Shown: positions 27,466 through 35,941 of the stretch, piece after piece | How the letters are laid out: each line of letters starts with the position of its first letter | How positions within the stretch are numbered: position 1 is the first letter of the stretch | Source: Phocaeicola massiliensis B84634 = Timone 84634 = DSM 17679 = JCM 13223 | GTDB lineage: Bacteria > Bacteroidota > Bacteroidia > Bacteroidales > Bacteroidaceae | DNA length: 64,000 bases | Assembly: GCF_000382445.1 (NCBI RefSeq) | Contig: NZ_KB905472.1 | Location: 866,611 to 930,610, forward strand | Reading direction: 5' to 3' | Notes under the pieces: model-generated | The model's input: only the letters and a program-made list of their open reading frames with translations | The model's database searches: none | What the model was told of the DNA's origin: nothing | Translations under genes and position numbers: made by a program

Positions 27466-28593
27466 TTACTTTTTCTTTTTCCCGAAAAGGAAGTTGACAA
27501 TCATTCCTGCAGCCATGACCGGAATGGCTTTCATCGCTTTGTTGAACTTATCGTCTACTAGGTAGTTAGGGATTGCCAAAGCCATTGTGAACAACAAGCA
27601 GAAGAGTAATAGCCACCATTTAACACAGGCTACCCAGTCAAAAAATACCATTATTGTGCCAAAGAGCAGGATGATTCCCAACAAAATAGTGCGCGGGAAA
27701 ATGAACCATTGCAGGATGCGGTCGGCATAATCGAAATTTCCGCTGAAAATGGCATGGGGCAGGTTGCCTATGTTGGTAAACAGGGAATAATATTGTGCTT
27801 TTATCCAACTGTTGCGTTGGGCATAGAACCGTTTCTTTCCACCATCTTTGAGGGCGTATACGCGGGTTTGGTTCAGGTATTCCACATAGATTCGCTCTCT
27901 TAGCAGTAATGATTCAATGGTCTTTTCATCATCTTCATCGCTCAACTTTCTGATGTTTTCTTTAAGCCAGTTGAAGTCAATGGCTGTTCCGGAGCCATTG
28001 AGTGAGGCGGATAACCCGAAGGTGACATGACCGGCCCGCAGAATGGAATTATTGATTTCATCTGCTACTGCGTCCAAAACAATGATGTTGTTGGGTCTGT
28101 CTTAGTGTATTCGGTGACTTTGTATGGCATTAGAACCGCTTGCATAAGTATTGTTTATTTCGTTCAGGAAATTTTTCTCTACCACATTGTCGGCATTCAT
28201 CAGTAGGGCAATGTCGTATTGGCTGTCTGCGAGTTGTGACATAGCTGCTTTAATGGATTTGGTCTTGGAGCTTTTCTTAAAGTTGGCTTTTAATAATATG
28301 ATGGGTAGTTGGGCCAACTGTCGGTTGGTTTCCGATTTCAAATGGTCGGAAATGACGATGATGTCAAAACAGTCGATGGGATAGTCTTGCTGCAGAAAAG
28401 ACCGGATGGCATAAAAGACGTATTCATCATCCTTGTAGGCAGGGATGAGAATGGCGAAACGATGTTTTATTCTCGATTCGGAATATTTGTCTGTGCGTTT
28501 GACTGTTGCTGCTATGGCATATATCAGCAGATAGACAACAGTGAAAGCGCATAATGCGAATAATACTAAATCTAAATATCCAATAAATATCAT
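27466..28593 (-). pseudogene. Membrane-bound GT2 glycosyltransferase interrupted by one in-frame stop
   Basis: The frame 28593-27466 would give 375 residues but a TAA at 28104-28102 ends it after residue 163 (...QSHRIH). The frame stays open on both sides of that codon: the next codons read DRPNNIIVLDAVADE, matching the paralogue at 26290 (HRKAKNLNSDTAILDAVIEE). Nothing else is wrong: the N-part has FAILIPAYKDDEY and MNADN, the C-part has the membrane helices. One base change (for example AAA to TAA) explains it. The 163-residue product would lack the catalytic C-terminal half. Sequencing error is the other explanation. Confidence 0.85.
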
Positions 28594-29495
28594 AGCTGTT
28601 TGTCTTTGTTTCTAAGTTTGAAAAATGCTTTTGTGCCTTCCCGATGTGCTTTGGCTGCTTTTTTTTGCCCTTTGCTCCATGCTGTGATGATGTTTTTAGG
28701 ACATACAATGACCAGTTGGTAGAGTAAAGCAAGATACAGTCTCCAACCGGGAAGGTTGCGATATGCATATAATAATCTGTTTCTACTTAAATAATAACAT
28801 TGCAAGGGGCTCCCTTTTCCGCTGGAACTGCCGTCTTTATGCCATATTTCAAAAGCCGGATCGTACCAAAGTTCATATCCTTCCGCAGTCATGCGGGTGC
28901 ACCACTCCAGTTCTTCGTAATACAAGAAATACTCTTCCGGTATAAGTCCTATCTGGTCTATAACCTGCTTTTTGAGGAGCATGGCAGCACCATGCAGGTA
29001 AGATGTCTTCCTTGCCGGATAACAGCTTTTGTCTCGGCTTCCTCTACCTATAGTACGGTTTCGGAGTGTAATGGAGGACAGAGGAGTATATCCTGCAAAT
29101 TGGATGGTGTGCGGCTCCGTGTAATTAAGTATTAACGGGGAAATACCGGCAATACCTTTTGAGGAGAGCAGGCGTTTGATTAACAGGTATACAGTATCTT
29201 TTACAATAAGGGTGTCATTGTTCAATAAGAAAAGATAGTTTCCTTTGGCACTTTTTATACCCAGATTATTGCCGCCTGCAAAACCTAGATTCTGTTCGCT
29301 TCGTATGACATGGACGGAAGGATATTTCTGTTGCAGCAAGAGCCCTTCATTGGCGGTTGAGCCATTGTCTACGACAATGATTTCATAGGGGACAGACGTG
29401 ACGGTGTTCACCCATGAATCAATGAATTCGCAAGTGTCATGATAACCGTTGTAATTGACAGTTATAACTGATATGTCAGGTTGTGCGCTGTTCAT
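28590..29495 (-). CDS. GT2 family glycosyltransferase (rhamnosyltransferase-like, WbbL type)
   Basis: 301 residues: ISVITVNYNGYHDTCEFIDS, VVDNGSTANEG, NLGFAGGNNLGIK, FLLNNDT as the DxD-equivalent, LHGAAMLLKKQV and YYEELEWCTRMTAEGYEL. This motif set is typical of WbbL/RfbF-type GT2 transferases. A hydrophobic stretch near the C-terminus (LYLALLYQLVIVCP) may bind the membrane. It overlaps the next gene by ATGA and the preceding polymerase-like gene by 20 bp. Confidence 0.88.
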   Translation of the reverse strand: MNSAQPDISVITVNYNGYHDTCEFIDSWVNTVTSVPYEIIVVDNGSTANEGLLLQQKYPSVHVIRSEQNLGFAGGNNLGIKSAKGNYLFLLNNDTLIVKDTVYLLIKRLLSSKGIAGISPLILNYTEPHTIQFAGYTPLSSITLRNRTIGRGSRDKSCYPARKTSYLHGAAMLLKKQVIDQIGLIPEEYFLYYEELEWCTRMTAEGYELWYDPAFEIWHKDGSSSGKGSPLQCYYLSRNRLLYAYRNLPGWRLYLALLYQLVIVCPKNIITAWSKGQKKAAKAHREGTKAFFKLRNKDKQL

Positions 29496-30939
29496 GTTCT
29501 TTGGTATATAATCTGTCTAAATGAGGGCCCAGAAAGATAAACGTAAAACAAGAATATATCAGGATTCCGTTAGGAAACTGAAAATAAACCATGTTGGCAT
29601 ACGAGGCGACAAGCATGCCTGCACATCCGCATAACATACCTGTCAGCGGTCCTCTTATTTCGGGGTTGCTGATTCGAAACAGTATGATATACGCACCCAA
29701 TATGAATAATACGGCGTGCATGCCCAGAAAAACACTCAAACCCACTACGCCCATCTGTATCCATACGTCTACAAGGCTTGAGTCGGCAGGACAGATGGAG
29801 ACAAAATAGTATTTGTTTTGAGGGGAAATGACTCCGTTTTGTACGCCCATTCCTATTCCGAAGGGCATCTCTGACATATAGGCTTTGAGTGCTTTCTGAT
29901 TTTCGAAACGTACGAGCAGTGATTGGTCATTCGAGTCGAAGACAGTGCGCATACGACGTATCAACCGGTTGTCTTCTCCAATCTTTGTGTATTTCAACAT
30001 TCCCACTCCGCCTACAAGCAAAAGGAATGATAGCATACCGATTTTCCAGTTCTTTGATAAGAAGAGAAAAACACCCAATCCTGCTATCGGTATGGCAATG
30101 GCGGCTCGTGTTCCGGCAATGAGCAGACCATAGAATCCTGCCATGCTGACTACAAAATAGAATAGCTTGAGGTATCGGTTTTTGGAGTATAGTGCCGACA
30201 AGAAAAAGGTGGTGCATGATAGTCCCATAGTAGATCCGAATATGGCTGCATCTGTAAAAAACGAGAAATAACGGATGCCCGAATGTATGAAGTGAGTGCG
30301 TGCACCGTATGCCCACAGCCATGCCAGTTCGGTGCTGTCAAATCCTTTGTTCTTTTGCCAATAACCTTTTGCAGCAGCCAACAAGGTGAATATTCCCCAC
30401 AGAATCAGAAAATAATGCAGAAAAGAATAGCGGTTGCAATGTATGGATAGAATGAAACATGTGAGCAACGGATAGATGGCCCAAGGTCTTAATATTCTGA
30501 GCCACGCTTCGGGATATAACTCTCCCGTGATGCCGTTTCCTGCATTGATGATACAGTATAACAGCCATCCTAACAAGACGAATGTGTAAGCATTCATTGC
30601 GTTCTTTCTGTTGTCGTCATCCGTATATACTTGTTTGAGTATGATGAGCGTCAACATAATGCCGAATAATAGGTCGAAGATATTGGTGATGGGAATCGGA
30701 ATCGGATAATATCGGTTGATTCCCATTATAATATAGTTGATAATAAAGGTGATGCATAGAAGAATAGTCGGCCTTTTGATGCAGATAAAAATAAAAGTAA
30801 GCAGGAAGGGAATCAGACCGATTGCGGTTGCTACTGTCGCTTTCATAGTAGTGGCAGTCCAGATACAAAGCAATAATCCGACAGTCACGACAATTGCATT
30901 GATTCCTTTTTCAAAGATGTTATATTCCTTAACTATCAT
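29476..30939 (-). CDS. O-antigen ligase/polymerase family membrane protein (Wzy/WaaL-like)
   Basis: 487 residues with about twelve hydrophobic segments and a large periplasmic-type loop between the later ones (about residues 320-400, starting IGEDNRLIRRMRTVFDSNDQ). The segment GLLIAGTRAAIAIPIAGLGVF matches the Wzy_C/O-antigen ligase domain. Within an operon that also has an initiating transferase and a co-polymerase, polymerisation of the exopolysaccharide repeat is the likely role. Ligase and polymerase members cannot be separated by sequence alone. Confidence 0.82.
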   Translation of the reverse strand: MIVKEYNIFEKGINAIVVTVGLLLCIWTATTMKATVATAIGLIPFLLTFIFICIKRPTILLCITFIINYIIMGINRYYPIPIPITNIFDLLFGIMLTLIILKQVYTDDDNRKNAMNAYTFVLLGWLLYCIINAGNGITGELYPEAWLRILRPWAIYPLLTCFILSIHCNRYSFLHYFLILWGIFTLLAAAKGYWQKNKGFDSTELAWLWAYGARTHFIHSGIRYFSFFTDAAIFGSTMGLSCTTFFLSALYSKNRYLKLFYFVVSMAGFYGLLIAGTRAAIAIPIAGLGVFLFLSKNWKIGMLSFLLLVGGVGMLKYTKIGEDNRLIRRMRTVFDSNDQSLLVRFENQKALKAYMSEMPFGIGMGVQNGVISPQNKYYFVSICPADSSLVDVWIQMGVVGLSVFLGMHAVLFILGAYIILFRISNPEIRGPLTGMLCGCAGMLVASYANMVYFQFPNGILIYSCFTFIFLGPHLDRLYTKEHEQRTT

Positions 30940-33087
30940 TTATTTCTTGTTATATTCAACAGCAGTCAACCCCAATTGAAAGAGTCTGTATTCCATATTT
31001 TTAAATCTCGTATACGGAGGAAGTTGTCCGGTGAATTCCTCAACCGTATTTCTGCCGGCTTGTGTCAAGTAGAAGAACAAGGGTATTTGCTCATTTTTAG
31101 CCTGCAATAAACGCTTGTACATCAGTTGGTCAATGTCTTTCCATGTTCTGTTTGCACGTACAATCATCAGGTTGACAGAAGCCTCATTTAATAGTGTGGG
31201 AGGAATCGGATTACTCTTTAGTACCGGATATTCTATTAAAAGAATTTCATCTTTTCCAAGGTCAGGACACAAGTCTTTTATGTTGTTAGCCTGAACGTAC
31301 AGGCTGTCTTCACTTAAGAAATCTTCGTCATACGTGATGCGTCTCACGTCCAGTCCGATGCTTGTCCAATATTGTTCCAGAGCTAATGCTATATGCGTCT
31401 TGCCATCTTTCTCTTCCGTGCTCAGTAGGTTGATGATTCGTTGTTTGCTGACACTTAGATGGGGTAGCAGACTAGTACTTAACTGCTTGATGGCCATTTC
31501 GTCTATTGCCTTATTATACCTTCTGTATCGTAGGGCGCTGTCTTTGGGATAAGCCCCGATAACAGTACTTCCGGTGATGCGTTGTGTGCGTATCTTGTCC
31601 CTGAGGGTACGGTCTAAGATTTCGATAATCAGGAAATAACCAATGATAAACAATAAGGTACCCAATATGGACGAAAGTATAATCATCCGTGCATTGGTGG
31701 GAGAAGAAGTAAGAGGGAACAATGGCGGATTCATGATTTTGAGTGAGGCCGAAGTCATCTCTAGATTCTTTTGGCGTAAGATAGCGGCATTCAATGCCCC
31801 CATTGTTGACATATAATTACTTTCCACGAAGCCGATGTGCCGTTCTTTACGTCCGAGTGTAGCACCGATAGGAGAGAAGTACAGGAAATCCCGGTCTATC
31901 TTTTCTCTCATGATATCGCGGGTATCCATCTGTGCTTTTGTCTTTTCCATCAATACGACCTGCTCCAGCCATTGACTTATCAAGGTTTCGTATGGTACAT
32001 TGTTGGTTGAAGCTGATTCGGCACTCAATTGCATTGCAATGTCATTAATACTTTTCTCTGCATCATTAAGCACCCCCTTCTCATTTTCCAGTACTTGTTG
32101 ATTTTTTTGGTCGGGAGTAATCTCCATAGTAGAGATTTTTGTATTTAATTGTGATATTTGCTGAAGTTTGTTTAAGAATAGGTTATTAGTACGGATTGCT
32201 TTGGCAATATCTCCCAGTTTATATTCATAAAAATCAATTAACGCTTTACTGGTGGAGTAAGTGATGAGCAAGTCATTATCCATCATCTGATAACTGGCAT
32301 CCATTCCCGCCACCTGTTTGGTTTGTTCGCCGTAGTTGATGATACGGTGTTCAATGTTGTATTCTATTAAAGAGTCCTCGGCAGAGGTCAGCATTTTACC
32401 TAGTCGAGCCAGCTCTTCCTGAAAAAACTTAATAACATTATCGGTCTCTCCATATCGCAGTTCATGATATTGTTTGACAAACTCCTCATTCAATATATCA
32501 AGTGTATTGTAAGCAATTCCGGGATCATTGGAACTGTATGCTATTTCTATCATATCACTGTTACCCAATCTGGCCACTTTGATATTCTGAGAAAGAAGCG
32601 GTATGCTAAAGTAAGGATGCGTATAGTTAAGTAATCTGTAAATAAAATTATTAACAGACGGCCTTTCAAAAGCAACCAGCTTATTGTAAGTTTTTTCCTC
32701 ATTCTGCTTGTCGATGAGCGCTCTCATCTCTCTGGGAACGCTACCCACTAACTGTTGATAGTGTTCTGCCGAGATGTAGCTTGTATTCTTCTCGGCATCC
32801 CCATATACAAGGCAACGGGCAAGCAACTTGAGAGAGACAATCTTCAAGGTACGTTCGGTTGTGATGATGTTCATCAGATTGCTCAGATGTACTCCTGCAT
32901 TGCGGGAGTCGGTAACATCTACATTGTATCCTGAAATAATCCCTGTAAAAATAGTTGTTTTTACATCGTATGTCTTTTCAAGGTCTCGGGTCATAAACCA
33001 TGCTATAACACCGGCAATACACGGAAAGATAACCATCCACCAGCGAATGCGATAGAAAAATCTTACTATATATTTGAATAATTCCAT
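30940..33087 (-). CDS. Polysaccharide co-polymerase / chain-length protein with degenerate kinase-like domain
   Basis: 715 residues. A first membrane helix (about 18-36), a long periplasmic part with coiled coils (about 200-400), a second helix near 480-500 (ILSSILGTLLFIIGYFLIIE) and a cytosolic tail. The tail (about 545-715) has the outline of a BY-kinase domain but the Walker A region reads STEEKDGKT (556-564) without the GxxGxGKS loop. The Walker A' position reads LLIEYPVL without the Asp, and no Tyr cluster ends the protein. It therefore looks like a PCP-2a protein with an inactive kinase domain, controlling polymer length and export with the SLBB protein at 35942. Confidence 0.83.
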   Translation of the reverse strand: MELFKYIVRFFYRIRWWMVIFPCIAGVIAWFMTRDLEKTYDVKTTIFTGIISGYNVDVTDSRNAGVHLSNLMNIITTERTLKIVSLKLLARCLVYGDAEKNTSYISAEHYQQLVGSVPREMRALIDKQNEEKTYNKLVAFERPSVNNFIYRLLNYTHPYFSIPLLSQNIKVARLGNSDMIEIAYSSNDPGIAYNTLDILNEEFVKQYHELRYGETDNVIKFFQEELARLGKMLTSAEDSLIEYNIEHRIINYGEQTKQVAGMDASYQMMDNDLLITYSTSKALIDFYEYKLGDIAKAIRTNNLFLNKLQQISQLNTKISTMEITPDQKNQQVLENEKGVLNDAEKSINDIAMQLSAESASTNNVPYETLISQWLEQVVLMEKTKAQMDTRDIMREKIDRDFLYFSPIGATLGRKERHIGFVESNYMSTMGALNAAILRQKNLEMTSASLKIMNPPLFPLTSSPTNARMIILSSILGTLLFIIGYFLIIEILDRTLRDKIRTQRITGSTVIGAYPKDSALRYRRYNKAIDEMAIKQLSTSLLPHLSVSKQRIINLLSTEEKDGKTHIALALEQYWTSIGLDVRRITYDEDFLSEDSLYVQANNIKDLCPDLGKDEILLIEYPVLKSNPIPPTLLNEASVNLMIVRANRTWKDIDQLMYKRLLQAKNEQIPLFFYLTQAGRNTVEEFTGQLPPYTRFKNMEYRLFQLGLTAVEYNKK

Positions 33088-33088
33088 A

Positions 33089-33913
33089 TTATTTCAGTTC
33101 AGTATTTTCATTTTTGTCAATTCCTTCGGTGACACTTAACTCTTCCTGAATGGTAAGAATTGGTGTATGAGAAATAATTTCGAGCATTAACAATTGGTCA
33201 TTGATAGTCGAGCGCAGAGATGCAAACCCCTGATTGGCTCCAAATTCTTTTTCTTTCGTTTGGGCTACCGCATCTATTGTCGTGCGTCTGTTTCTGTATT
33301 CCTGTTCGGCAATGGCAGATGCACCTTTATATAAAGCAAGGTGTTCTGCCGAACGTTGTAAGGTTTCGATATTCGATAAAATCTGGACATACAGATGGGC
33401 TATTTGTATTTTTAATTCCTCATATGCCTGTTGTTTTCTCAATTCTGCGATATCTACCTGAATGCGTTGTCGTTTTATTTTGCCAGGTAGGTCGAATAAC
33501 GTTTCGAGCGGTAGTGTGACAGAACCTCCCACACTCCACGAAGTCTGTTCTGTTCCCGTATAACGATAAATTAAAGGAGTGGTAGGGTCGGTAGACGAGC
33601 CGATATTATCGGCAATGCCGTGCGAAACATTTCCGAAAGCATTAAAAAGACTCATCCAGCTTCTTTTTTCTTTAGCTAACAATTTTTTTTGTAATTGTTT
33701 CTCTTTTTCCAGAATTTCGATGCTTGGAGTGCTGCGTGCATTTTCGTATAACACACTCAGTGGAGGTAATTTGATTTTGGCTATATCTATATTTATACTT
33801 GAATTTACTTCATCCTGTGTTGTGACAGATTGCTGTGTTCCGTGTGTTTCCTGAGATTTGGCATAGCCTGCAAACAGAAATATGAGAATGATAATAGCAT
33901 ATAGTTGTTTCAT
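33089..33913 (-). CDS. Short TolC/OMF-like exported protein
   Basis: 274 residues with a signal peptide (MKQLYAIIILIFLFAGYAKS, cleavage near residue 20). After a ~30-residue linker comes one outer-membrane-factor-like unit: a helical hairpin with IEILEKEKQLQKKLLAKEK, a beta-type segment (GGSVTLPLETLFDLPGK) and a second long helix pair with KIQIAHLYVQIL. TolC proteins normally have two such units and over 400 residues, so this is about half length. It is placed between the sugar transferase and co-polymerase genes, which suggests a periplasmic or outer-membrane role in export of the same polymer. Confidence 0.72.
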   Translation of the reverse strand: MKQLYAIIILIFLFAGYAKSQETHGTQQSVTTQDEVNSSINIDIAKIKLPPLSVLYENARSTPSIEILEKEKQLQKKLLAKEKRSWMSLFNAFGNVSHGIADNIGSSTDPTTPLIYRYTGTEQTSWSVGGSVTLPLETLFDLPGKIKRQRIQVDIAELRKQQAYEELKIQIAHLYVQILSNIETLQRSAEHLALYKGASAIAEQEYRNRRTTIDAVAQTKEKEFGANQGFASLRSTINDQLLMLEIISHTPILTIQEELSVTEGIDKNENTELK

Positions 33914-33952
33914 AAAATGTCTTTTCCCCTTTAAATCATTTTTTATTATTGT

Positions 33953-35119
33953 TTATACATCTCCCTTTTGAATGAAAGCGGTAAATGTTTTTAGTAGAAT
34001 TTTCATATCCATTCCGAACGAGAACTCTTTACTGTATTTCAAGTCCAGTTCTTTTCGTTCTTTGGCAGACAACCTCCCAGGGTCTCCCCGTTTCTCCACT
34101 TGCCACAAGCCTGTCAGTCCTGCAGGAGCCATGAACCTGTCTATGCTGTCGTCGTTCGTCAAGCGCTCGGCTTCATAGAGAGGAAGAGGCCGGTTGCCTA
34201 CCACAGACATATCTCCCTTCAATATATTGATAAGTTGTGGTAGTTCGTCCAAGCTGTATTTACGTAGGAAGCGTCCTACTCTTGTGACACGAGGGTCTTT
34301 TTCTATTTTTACAAACGGTTGGTCCTGTTCACTATTGCGTTTGGATGCGAACACTTCTTCAGGGATGATAAAGTCATCAGAAACCAGTATAACGCCGTCA
34401 TCTCCAATTAGAAAACCATCCAGGTCATCATCAGAGAATCCTTTGGGCTCGGTAGCGGTGCCATCTTCAGATTTATATTGGTTTAAGTCTGTCAGTTCCT
34501 TCAGATGCTTATCCGCGTTATTATACATGGAGCGAAACTTCAGAAAGTCAAAGATGTTGTAATTCGTTCCTACTCTTTTTGCTTTATAAATAACAGGACC
34601 TTTGCTTTCCAATCTAATTGCCAATGATATAATAAGGAAGACCGGTGACAGAACGATGAGCGCTATACCGGCAAAAGTGATGTCAAAAAAGCGTTTCCAC
34701 CGAGGCAGTATGAAACGCTTTACCACTTTTTTCTTTCTGTTGCTGATGTAGAGCAACTCTTGTCTTTTATTTATTAAGTCAATCTTCTGAATCAGCTCTT
34801 CTTTTGAAATATTGGGACTGATTGTATCGTTGATTCCGCTTTTCAGATACGCAGCGCTTTCTTCTTTTTTTAAGCCGCCGGTGACCAGCACTACATAACC
34901 CTGATAGAATTTTTTCCTGAAAAGAGTGATGTTTTCCACATCCTCCTTCAAGTTACCCTGTTCATAGAGGATGATAATATTCTCTCTCGTTTTAAGGTTG
35001 ATACAAATGGTAATGGCATCTTTATGGTCTTTGGCATAAATTAATTGCACATCTTCCAACTTTCCGAATTGAGTCAAAAAAGACTTGCTTTTTCCTATAT
35101 AAAGCAGATTAGTTGTCAT
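33953..35119 (-). CDS. Initiating sugar transferase with N-terminal pseudo-receiver domain
   Basis: 388 residues. From about 140 it is a bacterial sugar transferase (polyprenyl-phosphate hexose-1-phosphate transferase, WcaJ/PglC fold): [20 protein letters not shown] as the re-entrant membrane helix, [38 protein letters not shown] and [13 protein letters not shown]. An insertion of about 50 residues lies after [12 protein letters not shown]. Residues 1-115 have the strand/helix pattern of a receiver but no acidic pair, Glu53 where the phospho-Asp should be and no conserved Lys (TISPNIS). It would start repeat-unit assembly on undecaprenyl phosphate. Confidence 0.88.
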   Translation of the reverse strand: MTTNLLYIGKSKSFLTQFGKLEDVQLIYAKDHKDAITICINLKTRENIIILYEQGNLKEDVENITLFRKKFYQGYVVLVTGGLKKEESAAYLKSGINDTISPNISKEELIQKIDLINKRQELLYISNRKKKVVKRFILPRWKRFFDITFAGIALIVLSPVFLIISLAIRLESKGPVIYKAKRVGTNYNIFDFLKFRSMYNNADKHLKELTDLNQYKSEDGTATEPKGFSDDDLDGFLIGDDGVILVSDDFIIPEEVFASKRNSEQDQPFVKIEKDPRVTRVGRFLRKYSLDELPQLINILKGDMSVVGNRPLPLYEAERLTNDDSIDRFMAPAGLTGLWQVEKRGDPGRLSAKERKELDLKYSKEFSFGMDMKILLKTFTAFIQKGDV

Positions 35120-35122
35120 AAC

Positions 35123-35488
35123 CTATTCGATTATCTTTTTTACTCTGATCTTAAGTTCCATCGGGTTAAAGGGCTTTACGATATAGTCTTCCGCACCTAT
35201 TTCGAGTAGTCTTATTCGTTCGGTGGTGCTGTCTTCGCTGCTCAGCATAATGACGGGAATGTGCTTGAACAGTTCGTTAGCCTTAATCCATTCCAGAAAA
35301 TCGTCTCCTCTCATTTCCGGCATGCGTATGTCTGAAATTATTAAGTCCGGCAGATTCCCTTCTTGTAGCCATTTCATTCCTTGAACTCCGTCCTGCAACC
35401 AAATGCAGTCATATTCAGCCATTAAATAAATAGACAGTACTTTTGCTATTGTTTCTTTGTCGTCCAGAATCAATATTCTCTTTTTCAT
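35123..35488 (-). CDS. Single-domain response regulator, first gene of exopolysaccharide operon
   Basis: 121 residues from the ATG at 35488; a TTG-initiated frame from 35510-35512 would begin within the -7 box. A complete receiver: D9/D10, D53 (IISDIRMP), S83, K105 (YIVKPF). No output domain. It is followed 3 bp later by a sugar transferase whose N-terminus is a degenerate receiver, so a direct regulatory contact between the two is plausible but not shown. It probably brings a phosphorelay signal to exopolysaccharide initiation. Confidence 0.9.
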   Translation of the reverse strand: MKKRILILDDKETIAKVLSIYLMAEYDCIWLQDGVQGMKWLQEGNLPDLIISDIRMPEMRGDDFLEWIKANELFKHIPVIMLSSEDSTTERIRLLEIGAEDYIVKPFNPMELKIRVKKIIE

Positions 35489-35509
35489 ATCATTCTTTAT
35501 TATGTTTGG

Positions 35510-35542
35510 CAAAAATAAGGAAAAATATTGGTATTAAGCAAT
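35510..35542 (-). promoter_or_regulatory. Bacteroides-type promoter of the exopolysaccharide operon
   Basis: Minus strand: ATTG (35542-35539), 21-base spacer, TATTTTTG (35517-35510). The ATG of the regulator follows at 35488, giving a leader of about 15 bases. Confidence 0.55.
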
Positions 35543-35877
35543 ATAAATCGATTAATTTTGGGAACATAAGTCGTTTTTTTGTTGATATTATCGTCAGTGA
35601 GGATATTATCGGGGAAATAAATTATCCTTTTTAGGACAAAAGCAAGATTTTTATCCAAAGGAGAGGGGGATGAATAATTGGATTATCCGGAGAAACAAAA
35701 AAGATGTTTCTATTGTTTTCAAAAGTAGTCACCCTTGTTTATGAAAACTGTCTTGGCTGTTTTGTTGCTCTCTCTTGAGTTTTTTGATATGATAACTGAA
35801 GATAACGATTTTATAATGAAGTATGATACATACTTTTTTATTAGCAATATTTTAATGCTTATATCAAAAAGATTGCT

Positions 35878-35885
35878 TACTTTTG
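35878..35885 (+). promoter_or_regulatory. Candidate -7 box for the SLBB export gene
   Basis: TACTTTTG fits TAnnTTTG 56 bp before the start codon; the -33 region has only AATG at the right distance. Confidence 0.45.
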
Positions 35886-35941
35886 CGGAGTTTATACTAA
35901 ACTAGTCGAAAAAATAAATTAAAAGAACTATTGAAGGATTT

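Larger units (their letters stand above)
35489..35941. other. 453-bp divergent intergenic region with promoters for both operons
   Basis: AT-rich spacer between the exopolysaccharide operon (minus) and the SLBB export gene (plus). It contains the two candidate promoters listed separately. A 54-codon ORF at 35741-35905 overlaps the plus-strand promoter and is probably not a gene. No stem-loop terminator or repeat is evident. Confidence 0.6.

Noticed and set aside
35741..35905. 54-codon ORF (starts MKTVLAVLLLSLEFF) upstream of the SLBB gene
   Set aside because: It covers the likely -7 promoter box of the next gene and has no convincing features beyond a hydrophobic start; chance is more likely.
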